Of a stretch of 64,000 bases of DNA, positions 49,213 through 61,700 are shown piece by piece. The translations under genes and the position numbers were made by a program. The notes below the pieces were generated by a model. That model had not been told where the DNA came from, ran no database searches, and saw nothing but the letters and a program-made list of their open reading frames with translations. Source of the DNA: Branchiostoma floridae (taxonomy: Eukaryota > Chordata > Leptocardii > Amphioxiformes > Branchiostomatidae); assembly GCF_000003815.2 (NCBI RefSeq), contig NC_049991.1:12310955-12374954 (forward strand), read 5' to 3'. The stretch's first letter is position 1. Each line of letters opens with the position of its first letter.

Positions 49213-50263
49213 TTAGTTTTTCGGGTTCATAGCGTCCTCATAAGATGGGGGAGGTGGGTACGCAGGGCTAGGGTAGGTCAGCGGGACTGGGTACTGCGGT
49301 GGGGGAGACAGGGCGTAGTCCTGCGGTGGTACTCCAGACGGTACTCCTGGGTACGGCTGTGGTACCGATGGTAGTTCAGGGTAACCAGGTGGTTGTACTA
49401 TACCAGTCGGAGTTGGACCTGGGTATTGTGCTGGGTATGCCGGAAAACCAGTCATGAAACCGTATTGATCATGATTCGGGACTGGAGCGGCGACTTCGGG
49501 AGAAGGAGTTGGATATCTGAGGAAAGGGAAAAAAGAAGTATGACAAGTGGGTAGCATGCGTCGCAGTATCAAACCCAGTACCAACTCAAGGAATTCTTCA
49601 GGCTCAGCCCGTGCATATTGTAAATTTGTCATGGTTAAGTGATTTGTCACAAGCGCTGAGTAAACACCCAGTCCAAGTTGCAACGAGAAACTAGAATTAT
49701 CATGACTGAATGTTTAAAAAAAATACACTTTTGATTTACCGAAGTCTGCGTCAATATCCGTGAATATTCATTGCTGGTTACTTTGCTAGTTATTAGTTAG
49801 TTTTTTTGCCATAACCTTACCCGATAGTCGGCGGTGTTGTGGTCACGGTCTGCAGGCCACCTGTCCGTGCGCGCAGTGGTTGTGTGTTCACGGCCACAGT
49901 CTTCCTCATGTGCACGATGGAGAACGCCAAACTAACGAACACCATCCCTGCTCCCGTGATCATGATGATCCCCCAGATCATGGACCAAGACGTGAAGACA
50001 TAAACTCCCGACAGAATGACGACAAAGGCCAGGAAGGACATCAGGCGGGCCATGTTGATCCGCCTGTCCAGAGCCGGGTTCCCGGTGGCTGGTGCCCTGA
50101 ACATAGCGGTCCCCCCGCCACCCCCGCCCCGGTGATGTGCGCGCCGATGCCGCCGGGCCCGACCCCGACGTCCGCCTCCACCCTCTCCCTTCCCCATGGC
50201 GGCTATAAAGTGGCTCAGATAGATGTTTGTCTCGCACGGGTTCACGCCTGAGAGCGGAACCAA
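49213..50263 (-). CDS. Gene G: Gly/Arg-rich two-helix membrane protein with PPxY tail
   Basis: Exon 1 is 50263 (or 50197) to 49821 (donor TATCGG|GTAAGG) and exon 2 is 49516-49213 (acceptor CCTTTCCTCAG). Phase 2. The start at 50197 (MGKGEGGGG) is preferred because gene C also has MGKG; that gives 226 aa. The N-terminus is rich in Gly, Arg and His (residues 5-30), then helices at about 51-69 and 72-95. The juxtamembrane Cys pair of subfamily I is absent. The tail, about 100 residues, is Pro/Tyr/Gly-rich (YPTPSPE, YPGPTPTG, QPYPGVPSG), with SPPPQYPVP and YPPPPSYEDAMNPKN. Such tails resemble those of known small membrane adaptors with PY motifs. Rightmost member of the cluster. Confidence 0.87.
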
Positions 50264-52217
50264 AGCTGCCAGGTCGCCATGTTTGCCCTAGTAGCTGGAG
50301 TGTTGGGTAATGACGAGAGGACACACCTGTTATGCTGTACGGTCCTTGGTCCCAGGATTAAACTGGGGTTTCCAGCGCTTATTCAAACAGATATGTACAT
50401 ATCGCATTTCGCAATGCAAAGAGAAGAATGAAACGATGGACTTGTGTAATATATACCGATTTAGTTTTTTTTGAAATTGCCAACTTTAATTTATCGTCCC
50501 ATGACGCGACATAAATGTAGGCCACCTGTACATGTATTATATACACAAGACTGTACCATCAGGAACATTTTTGGGGTAGGTGTTTGTGTGTGTGTGTGCG
50601 TTGTGGGGGTTAACATGTGCCTCCATTTTTTTTGTACCGCTGTCTTTTTAACTTCCATCCGATTTTAGTAGATGAGTTTCCATGCCTGAGAATATGTGCT
50701 CCCTCAGAATCAAAGACACAGAAACAACGACTCTCATACAGAGAATTTACTGTACTATTTAAAAAAAAAAACTGTTGTTTTTTGTCATAAACCTTCTCGT
50801 TGAACAGTATAGACAATAAGATATGTCCAGGTAAGGTTTACAATTATCACTTTGAGACAAAGCATCTCGTATCTTTCACATATTTCTGTACTGACTGTGG
50901 AATATGCAGACAGGAAAAAAACAATGCTATTACATTGTATAATATTGCTGACGAGATATCACAATATCACTAACATGAAAGGCAAAATGTTTAACCCAAT
51001 GTAACCAATATACAACACTAACTGCTTTTCTCAACTGGATCTGAAACAAAATGAATTACTAATGTTTGATGAAAACTTGTTGAAGATAAAATCATCTTCC
51101 GTGTACATATTAAGGGTACAAATGACATGTTCTGCTGCAAAATATGATAGAAATCTATGGACAGGAGTAATGCCATGACCTTCTCATGATCAGTTTTTTC
51201 CTAACATAGATCTGATGTAGATCTAATGAATTCTACGGAACTCTGGTTAAAACACCAGAGAACTCTGAAGCTGCTTCCATCCTGGGATTCCTGTCACATT
51301 ACAGAGGAATAGCTAGTGCATCTATCAGTACAAATCCAGAAGGAGGTACAGAACAGCAAGAGTCTGACATTTATGACAGTGTAGGCATTCTAAATGTCTC
51401 ATAATCCCAGCCTTCTCACTGTCTTGCAGTGAGAATCAGTAAAATTAAAACTACCATGATTTTAGCCCCCAGTAGCTGTCATACCCCCCATCACATGCCA
51501 ACACATCTACCCCTGAGATTGACTGTGACATGTTCACAACTCTGATAGGCAAGTTTCTCTGATAGGCAAGTTAACAAGATCTACAGTGCCCATGTTGGAA
51601 AGTGCAAAACTGTTTGCCCCACATGCAAATACATCTCAGTAAATTGGAGAAATAAATAGACTACCATTTTCATGATATATGAATATATGATAGCTCTGCT
51701 ATCACTACATATACAAGCACCATACACCAGCAAAATAACAGACAGACCCACATAATCTATAAACAAGCCATATCCCAGCATAGACATGCAGCACTGAGAA
51801 TAACATACTCTACATGATTGATGAAAAAAACATCAAAAGAAATAAAAAAAGACATATCTTTAACCACATCATTTTAGATTGAATGGCACTTTCTCCTAAA
51901 TTAAATAGATTCTTAATAATTCACTTGTATCATCTACTTGTAATCAACTTGTTTCCCCTTTGCCTTTAGCTCCTTATATAAAATTAAGGAGGTCCCTACA
52001 GTATTGTAGCTGTTGTACAGGCAAGTTTGCATTGTGTTGTTGTTCACATTGAAAACCATTCACAGTTTACATAATAATGTACTATACAATATCTCTTCTG
52101 CATCAGAGCTACACTGGATACAGAAGCACACATTTGTAGTCATCAGTGGTTGGAAGTGTTGTAGTGAAACGATTGCAGTTCTGAGAGCAACATCTCACAG
52201 AAAATCAAACAACTACG
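50264..52217. other. Spacer between gene G and the BTB gene
   Basis: Presumed promoter side of gene G and downstream side of the BTB gene. A (GT)n run lies at 50582-50600. No coding exon recognised. Confidence 0.45.
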
Positions 52218-52223
52218 TTTATT
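52218..52223 (-). terminator. Candidate poly(A) signal of the BTB gene
   Basis: AATAAA on the minus strand, about 530 bases past the stop codon at 52752-52754. It would define a 3' UTR of moderate length. No transcript evidence. Confidence 0.35.
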
Positions 52224-52751
52224 GTTTCCTGGGTATTCTAAAGTTCAGGAGCATCTGGTAGAATTCTTTGGAACAGACATTGTTGTGGTATAACTGGCTT
52301 GTTTATCTGTAAGGTACCTAATGTAAAACCTTCTTGATGAACTAACATCTAGGCAAGTTCAAATTGAAAGAGAAGTGATTTGTTTGAAAAAATTGATGTC
52401 CAACACCTAGATTTGGTCTATGGCATTGAAGGAAGATTCTCCAAAATTGACAAGTGGTCATCTTTGCGCAAGGGAGATGAGAAAAAGCCAGATACAGAAT
52501 ATCAGTTGCCATCTTCTTAGAATTTGGTAGTGTGAATTCTATTACGACAAAATCTCTGGGTAACATCATCCTGCAACATACAAAATTGTCTTCGACTTCA
52601 AACATTACATTTTGACACGGTCAGTCTTCGCAACTCTTCCAATACAGATGCTTACTTTTGGTTACAAATGTACATGATCAAGAGATCCTTAACAACAATA
52701 ATGTAGTTTATAACAAACAACATTGCGCTATACAACAACCACTCAGTTCTG

Positions 52752-55700
52752 CTACGACGAGAAGAAGAAATTCAGCGCCCTGTTGACATCGTAATCAGCA
52801 GCAAGTGAAACACGGACGAGCTCCTCTTGTGGAACGTCATCGCCAACGATGTCTCGGAGCGCCGAGAGGCACGCGTCCAGCCTGACTCTGTCTTCTGTCA
52901 TGCTGAGGTCAGACGAGGTCGTCTCATCAGTTCCTCCTGCCTGGATGTGGGAAAGGAAAAGTGAGTACAAGAAACATTTGAAAGCAAAGACATCATGTTT
53001 ATCTTTAGTATATATAAATGATAATCACAAACTACTGCTCTGTTAATTCTTAATCAAAGACATTCATATTCAGCCCCTCCAGCTTTGTCCTGCCACTTGC
53101 TACATTACTAGTGTGTAATGAAACACATATTCTTCAAGCAAGGGGACAGCCTTCTGCTTCTGGTCATTGACATTGCTTGTTTGGAGAAGAAGAAGAAGAG
53201 GAAGGAACAGAGCAAAAATAATATATTTCTTTCCATGAAGGTTAACATAACGAGGATCCGAGAATTACATTGAATAAAACACTTAGCCGACATACATGCT
53301 TAAAGCAGCAAACATCAATCAAGGCAAAGCAAATCACAACTTACTTCTTCATCAGATATACTGAGGGCACAGGCCATGTCTTCCAGGGCTGTTCCACTCA
53401 GGTGGGAGGGGGGTGCAGCTGTCGGATGGGCTGTTCCAAAAGGGCCTACATGCCTAATAACAAACCAGATGTAAAGTAAAGCAAGGAGGTTGAAAGTAAG
53501 TCACAGTATGATTGATTTAAATACAATGTAATGAACATAACAGAAAACAGAGAAACAATATATCATAGGAAAAAAGAACTTAGCAGTTGGTACCTGAGCT
53601 TATGCAAACTATTTGAATGGTTGACAGAAATTTTCTTGCCCTCTTTAAAATAAGCAATGTTCTCTTAAGAATAAGGATGCCCCAATCAAGGCATGCACTG
53701 ATGAAATATCAATAAAATCCACTCCTCTACTGACCCACTCCATGCCAACATGTCCTCCACCTCCTCCTGCAGCTGTTCTGGCAGCTCACTGAACACTTCG
53801 ATGTCCTCCACTGCATTGGGATGGTCCAGGATGAAGTCCATCACTGTACTCTGCAGGTAGGAAATATTCTGTCTAGTGTAATGTTTTATGAACAATACAC
53901 ACGGTCCAGATTTTTGACAGTACTATCCAACAAATGGCTGCATCAACACAATTTCCAAATTGCAGTTATTGGACGACAGAGGCCATGGCAGACCAAGTGT
54001 TTTGAGAAAGACAGCAAAGTGCGCAACCTCGCTTGGAAGACTAGCCAACTGTATGTAATCAAATGGATACTACTGGATACTTCTACTACTAACATTTTGG
54101 ATACAAATCCAATGCAGAAACATCTTTGTAAGTTAAATTTACTACCTACTTCTCAATGAGTGGAAAGCTATGAGATAACAATAATGTTTGCTCTAATATC
54201 AGAGTGTTATGGAAGCATGCATGGTGTGAAGCCTAGCCAACTGCTGCTAACCCCTGTATCAGGGACCCCAGCAATATTATAATCAAATACTGGATACTAC
54301 TACTACTACTACTACTATTACTATGTACTTTCTTCAGTGGATAAGTTTACCTTGAGGGAAGTGGCCCCAAACTGGTCAGCCAGGCCCAGGAGAAACAGTG
54401 CAGTATCCTCCTCTAGATGGGCCTGTAGAGCACCTTCACACAGCCTCTTCAAACTGTCAACCTGAACAGACAAGGCAGTTTCAGATGTCAGACTTTTGTG
54501 GTACACAAGCTTGCAACAAATGTCTAGAATATCTAGAGAGGGCAGACTTCACTCACTGTATTTGTGATCCACACATTTATAGTTTGTCTGTTACATTTAA
54601 TAACAAATCCTCTGGAATCAATCAGAGATGACAAACTTCACACCCTTCACACCTTTGTAGTTCACAAATCCACACTTTATCTGCTAAGAACAAAATGTTT
54701 GGCATATCTTGAGATATATGTGTGGTTCACTCATTAATAACAAAACCTCTGGAATCAAATAGATGACTTCACACCCATCACACATTTGTGGTCCACAAAT
54801 TTACAGTTTAACCTCCATAACAGAATGTCTGGAACACCAAGAAATGGAGAGTTCCCCACCTCATATCTGTCGCTGAGTGCGGTCATGTCTGCGAGCTGGT
54901 CCAGTGTGAGTGTGTCTGTGGCCAGGTTCCCTACATACAGGTACTCCAGGAACAGGCGGAACAGGGCAGGGCTGGTGTCATGCACCGTGATCCGTCTGAA
55001 ATCACACAATAGTCAGTGGGTATCTCTTCCATGATAATACAATAATCTCTCTTTTGCCACAAAATGGTAATTGGTATCTCTTCTATTAAGCATTTGCTGT
55101 TATAACCTACAATGGAAACCTTATTAATTGTGTATATTTGCCTCTGTTGATATGTGAAAATGCACCTTAAGAACATGAATGGTAGAAAAAAAACATTTCA
55201 CTTTCTTTCATTGTGTTAGTTTCAAACAGTTGTATCGCTTCTATCTTTGCAATCCGTCTATCTTGCTTCTGTCTTGGCATATCATCATATTTCATATTTG
55301 ATTGACATTGTTCAACAAATAAATGTTGGAAATTAGCGTAGTGGTCCTCATTTTAGCGTGGTGGTCACAAATTATAGAGAAGTGGCCCGTTACCCTAAAA
55401 ATGCACTAGCTAGAACCCTGCCCTACTGACCTGTCAATGGCTTCCTTCATGCCACTAAGCAGAGCCCTGCGGAACCAATCACAGCGAGCGGCCACGATGA
55501 CGCGGTGTGCGTGGATCTCCTCCACCTCGGGCGTGTCGTCTGTACGGGACATCAGCCCGCCCGCTGAGTGGTCAATCACCAGGTCTGACACATCTGTAGA
55601 GGATACAGTAAAGAAACATTCATTTATCATTTTGTTTCCCTTAGCTGTTAACTGCCTTTAGGTGTAACACACCACAGTACTTTATAGTACATGTACATAC

Positions 55701-58700
55701 AAGCAGCATAACACTGGACTATACGGTTTGATCTACTCATACTAGGATGGATTGGACTCCAGTCTTTCTGATATTTGTGGTAGGTTATCTAACATGCACG
55801 AGGTGTGTCTCTCCTCGAACAAGGGACCTCCGGCTTTACGTCCCATCTGAGAGGAAGTTCCTAACTGAAGCTTGGTACTCATTTTCAGTTGAGTAGTGTG
55901 ATACAATGTATGCATTGCCAAGGATTCAAACCAAGACACACAGAGCCTTCAGATTTTAAGTCAACAACAATAACCACAAGACCTCCTTGCCACCCTTATG
56001 TTAAAATACTCAGAGGTGCATGTACTTAAAACAATTTGTCTATTCTGCACTGAAAGGAAGCCATATGCACACAGAGTACATTGGGGGAACCAAAAAAGGA
56101 CTCATGTAATTGTAAACACTGATGAAGCAGAGAGCCAAATGCATGTGTCATTTTTGGGGGGGGGGGGGGGGGAGTTTAGCCCTTTTTGTAAATCACACCA
56201 CATTACATTCATACAGACTGCCAGTGTGACTATGCCACTTTGGGCTAAACAGCATTTATCTTCTGCCACAGTTTCAATCATGCCCATTCTGCCCAAGTTA
56301 CAGAAAGCTACGTATACGTTACCCTGTGGGTAGATGACATGGAAGGTCATGTCTGCCAGTCTCCTGGTGTGCAGCACGTCTCCCATGCGCCTGGCCAGGT
56401 GACTGTCCTTGGGGGAGGGGGGCACCGTCAGGGACTCCACACAACTCAGCTGAAAAACAGGGCCAAATTTTAAATACAGAACTTCAAGTACAGATAGCCA
56501 GGGACCTATCTGGACAGTCACAAATCTGGACAGTCACAGTTGGGATCAAACTTTATAAAGTAAATTGGATTTCCCAGACTTCATAAATACAAAATGTAAC
56601 AGCCATACAATGCCTCATTCAAATTTTGGCCCAAATCTTAGCTTTATCAAACCATATCATGAGGAGAAACTTCCAGGTACATACCTTGCCAAAGATGTAA
56701 AGAATACAATTGCAGTCATTTTCATGGAGAAGTACTATGGGTTACAGAGAGACACATAGATACCTACCTTATAATTTACTTGGGTTGTAGTTTTACTCCT
56801 GACTGCCACAGGGCTGGCTGAGGACTTCTTGCCGGGACTGTCGGAACTACTTTCCTCCTCCTTACACGGCTGCCCCAGGAGACTCAGCTGGATTAGGGTC
56901 TGAGTAAATGGGTCTCTGTGGACCAGCTCACATGCTGACTGGAGGAAGGGTTCTATGGAGGAGCGCTGGGTGGCCATCTTACTGAGAGCCCAGGACTAGA
57001 GAAGGATAAACACATTGTAAACAATTTTTAAAGGCTCTTAATGGACAATTTAAACTTAACAATGGTGCATTCCTTTTCACAGTCCATCAAAATGTTGAAA
57101 CGTAGATGAAAACCACCATGTTCTCTGCCTGCCTACTTCTTTCAGTTGTAAAGTTAAAACCACACGAACACTCCAATTTCTTCCTACTGTGAGAAAAATC
57201 CCTGCAAAGTTACAGTACTTACCAGTTCTGAAGTTCCCAGCTTGAAGATGTACTTCCATTCTCGCCATGTTATCCTCTCATCCAGGGTTCGGGCAAGCTC
57301 TTCTGTACTGCGCACTATTACTGGTACCTGGAACAACAAGAACATTCAAATCAGTACCTTCAAGTGTTTTCACAATATAGCAACTACATGTAACGTTACG
57401 TCTAGTGCTGGACCAATTATAAAATACTTAACTGAAGTTTTGTGATCAAGTTAACACCAATGCTTCAAGTCCAAAGCTTTCAGAAGTTTGAACATAATAT
57501 AATCATAACATACTTTGATGCATGAGAATGATATAAAACAATAATTGACATGAAAAATTCTAAACAACAGCACTGCATAAAAGTATTACAAGTGGCACAG
57601 TACCTCTTCTATACACTGCTCCAGACTTCGTACAACAGACCTAGTTTTCTCCTCTTGAGTCATCTGGTCAAAGTGTTCCCTGAAATAACAGAGGAAAGTT
57701 TTTAAGACACATACAAATCTCCTCTCCATGACCAAGAATCTACATCTCTCAACATTGATTATATCAAACGTACAACAGAACAAACACCCGGAAATGTCCG
57801 ATATCCATGCATTAACTATGAAAACATACTCATTGAGTACTAAATAAATTTCAGAAACTCCAGCTGACCTTTTGTTGATGAGCACCATGAGTCCAGAGGT
57901 GATCCTGTCATGGACACGTCTCAGCTTCATCAGTTCTTTCATGTGGAGAGCCTGGATATGGATGCAATAGTAAAGGGCATTACTGTAGTAATAATACAGT
58001 AGTAGGCAACCTTCCATCTTCACAGATACAATAGCAAATGCCTGTTTGCAAGAGTGACTATAAATATATTATTCACTGTAAGATTCCATATTCTTACTAT
58101 AGCTATCAGAAGCTGTTATTCATCTAAACCTACCACAAAAGGTTTTGGAAACTTAATTTTCAATTGGCTGATTGACTCCTGATGGACTGTATTCCATCAA
58201 CAGGGTTCGAAATACCACCTACATATGCAGGTAAGTGCAGGTAAAATTGCAGCTGTGCAGGTATTTCTGGTGTCTACTTGCACCTAACCTGCACTGGTCC
58301 ATGTACTGGGTTTTATACATTAAATATCATATCAGGAGTATATGGATTGTTGTTAGCTGCATTGACTGTTACCACCTGCAAAGTATGAAAGAAAAAATAG
58401 CAATGGTTTCTGAACATGATCCGTACTTCCGTGTGCAGGTAAAATTTGTCTGGTGCAGGTATGCAGAAAAAAGTATTTCGAGCCCTGATCAACATAAGCT
58501 AACACAAGCTTTTTGTGTTGGCTTTGTTTCTTATCTAACAAGAATTTGACGTCTAAGCATTAAGACGGTGTCAACTTATTTACATTCTTCAGAGTCCTTC
58601 CTATGAAGTCCCCTGCATTTTTCTTGTGTTTGTGGTGGTCGTCCTTGTTAGCTGCCGTCAGTGCCTGTTCAACCGCACCCTTGGCATCACAGATGACAGA

Positions 58701-61700
58701 GGACAGCTGCTGGAAACTTTGGTCAATCTGGAAAAAAAATCCTCATTATTTTCTTCTTTGAAAGTCAAGTCTCAGCAGACTTGAACAGTTATATATGGTT
58801 TGGGCGATATTTTAGGAAATTGAAAAATTCTGATAATGTAATACATAACCCAAGGGTATTAATGGCCTTAAGACCCATATCCCAGTCTGAATTATTCATA
58901 AATACTACCAAACTATTTCCACCAAGCCCCAAATACAAGGTTTTGAATGCCAGCAGTTCCTCATTTATCCTTATAAGCAATGAGGCTGTAACATTGGAGG
59001 CTGACTATATCCCAGTATTTCCCCTGCTTGTAATGCAAGTTCAGTTCTTTTACCCTCGTCCTTGTCTCAACATTTATCCTGTACCAGAAGTTGAGAGTGG
59101 CCTTACCTCTGGCACCAGGTACACAGCGATGTCCTGTAGGTTCCTGGTGGTCAGACATCCCAGCTGATTCCTCACCACACGTAACAGCTTCTGCAGCTGC
59201 TCCAGGAAGATGGGTAATCTGCCAAGATATAAGAAACATCAAGCAGATTTAACCAGAGGTCTTTATGTAATGTTTACAAAATCAGTGTTTGTTTTTACTG
59301 GTGTGTGTTATTCGTATTCCTCTTCTGTCATGAACCAATCAGAGCTAGATGACATCAGCATATTAGCTGTTCCAGCAAATATGAACAAGTTCATCTAACA
59401 GATCTGCAATGGCAAAACCTGTATTTGTAATTACAGGTTTGCGATATAGCAAAACTTGTATTGGTTTCGTAAAAGGCAAATTACTGGAAGGGAAACATAC
59501 TTAGTTTTCTTGAAAATGTTGTCTTTCTAGTTTTAATGATGATTTTTCCACTTAGCGGCAGAGTCTTGCTTAAAATTCGAATTTCAGTCTGATTTTTTTT
59601 ATCAACAAAGTACAAACATGTAACGGGGGCCGCCCTAAGACGGTTCCCGTCGTAAGACGGAACGGATTTTTTGCTGATCTTATCATCCATAAGTACACCG
59701 TGTTTGTTACCAATGACTATGCTGATTACAAAGGTAAATAAACCAAGTCCATGCACACAGCTTTAATTTGCATTCCAAGTATACTTTAACATATTTACTT
59801 CATGTTTTTTTTTAAACAGAATTCTAACAGTAATGTTGACAGTGCTGAATCACTGCAGTCACCAGCCTCTGCGTATTGGCGGCTCGTGTCGCTAACTATA
59901 CGAACTCTTTCAAGCAGTCACAAACTGCCATGATACACATAAATAAAGCTCCATAAAACACTATGAATATGGGTCTTCAAATGTTTGTTGAGTAGAAAAG
60001 GAAGCGACATAAACATTGCCACCATTGTACTCCCAAGGGAGTGTGGCCGCGAAGGTGGCAGACTAGAGAACGCTCCAAAGATTTATTTGACTGTAACAAA
60101 TGATTCGTGCTGTCTATGAAAATAAGACTTGATAGAGAGATGTAGATGATATTTTCATATAATCAGACAGAGTTTTGTTGATGTTGGCGGTGTCGTTTTT
60201 TCGTAATGGTATTTTTAGTCGGGCATTCACAATCAGTGCATTTAGCCCATTGCCCGTAAAAACATCAGCTGGATTGTTCTAGGTACAGCCTTCCTCATGT
60301 GAGACAAGAAGTACATACAGTCATGATTTTACTGTCAAAAGAAAGCTAAAATATCATACTATTAATTTTTCTTCTGTGTACTTGAATTTACCACTTACTT
60401 CTGAAGAGAGCAAAATGTAAAAAAAGCGTACCGAGTTAGGCACACTGTCCAGCGTAGCACAAAATTGGAAGGCTACATACACGAAATTGTCTCGCAGTGT
60501 TTGCCGCTTGTAACACGCAGCGCGAAAGGTTCATGAACCACATGAATGCATTTCTTATTCAAGTATGTTGTTCAAATCTATGTGTAAAAAATTCAGTCAT
60601 CAAAATTTGACCACTCTCAGGCAACTAGCGATGGAGCGCCATGAGTTTGAGCGCAAGAAAAAGCGTACCGTGTTGGGGCACCTCCCGTTACTTAGTATAA
60701 GTTTATCAACGAAGTACTTAGTAATATATAACAAGGCCTTGGATATTCTTTAAGAATAAACTCACCTAGAGTGTGCATACTTGATGATATCATGTCTCTC
60801 TTGTCTGGACAGTTCCCACTTCCTCTTGTTGAAGATGTCACACATCAGCAGTACCTTGGTGCCAGCTGGATGGGGGATCAAAACATAATGTAATCAACGT
60901 TAAAGGTCATAACATAATGTCATCAATCTTTCAAGGTGGTGCAGGGACTGCATTGTCGGGTTATCCTGTAGATAACTGTACATATACATGTACATTACAA
61001 CTGCATTGGTAGGGCGGTAGACAACTTTACATAGTGAAGAAAACTGATACAAATTCATTCTATTGTGTTAGTCTGTTTCTACCCAACTGGACACCAATAT
61101 GCCGGGGTCTGTCCATACAATCAGATCTTACTAGGCAATGATAAGCTAGGTCTTTAAGTTGTACGTAAGGTAAAGCTAAGGTGGTGGGTTGATGAATCGC
61201 TGTGTCTAGGGCACAGTACTGGAGGGCGGAGCCCATCCCTATCCTTTCACTGCATTGTACCTCCCCTAGGCTAATGGGTACCAATTTTAAACCTGGGTGG
61301 AGTGAGGAGAATTGTGCATAGTGCCTTTTCCAAGGACATGACATCTAGCTAGGCATGAAACCCAAATTGATCTTGTGTCCACTAGTCAAGCCAATCGGCC
61401 AGTCAAAGCCCCCAAAACACAACTCTACAAACTTACCAACTGCAGCCTCTCGTAATGCCTGCTTCACAGCGTAGCAGAGTTTAGCAGGGTCTGCCAGGTG
61501 AGACTGAGCGGGGAGGCCGTTAGTGTCACCCAGCCCCCCCACTCCCTGTTGTCGTCCAGTAAAGATCTCAATAATACGGTCAGCGCAGGTGTGCACGTCT
61601 GTTATCAGCCCAATGATTTCTACATGGAGAGAAGGGTAGGAGAGAACACTGTGAACAAAAAGTCATTTAACAGTACACATACATAAAAGAATGCGGAGAA

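Noticed and set aside
59620-59665. CGTCGTAAGACGG string that looks like the reverse complement of a PPSYDE-coding motif
   Set aside because: Translation in all frames gives no Pro-rich tail or acceptor nearby; chance similarity within an intron of the BTB gene.
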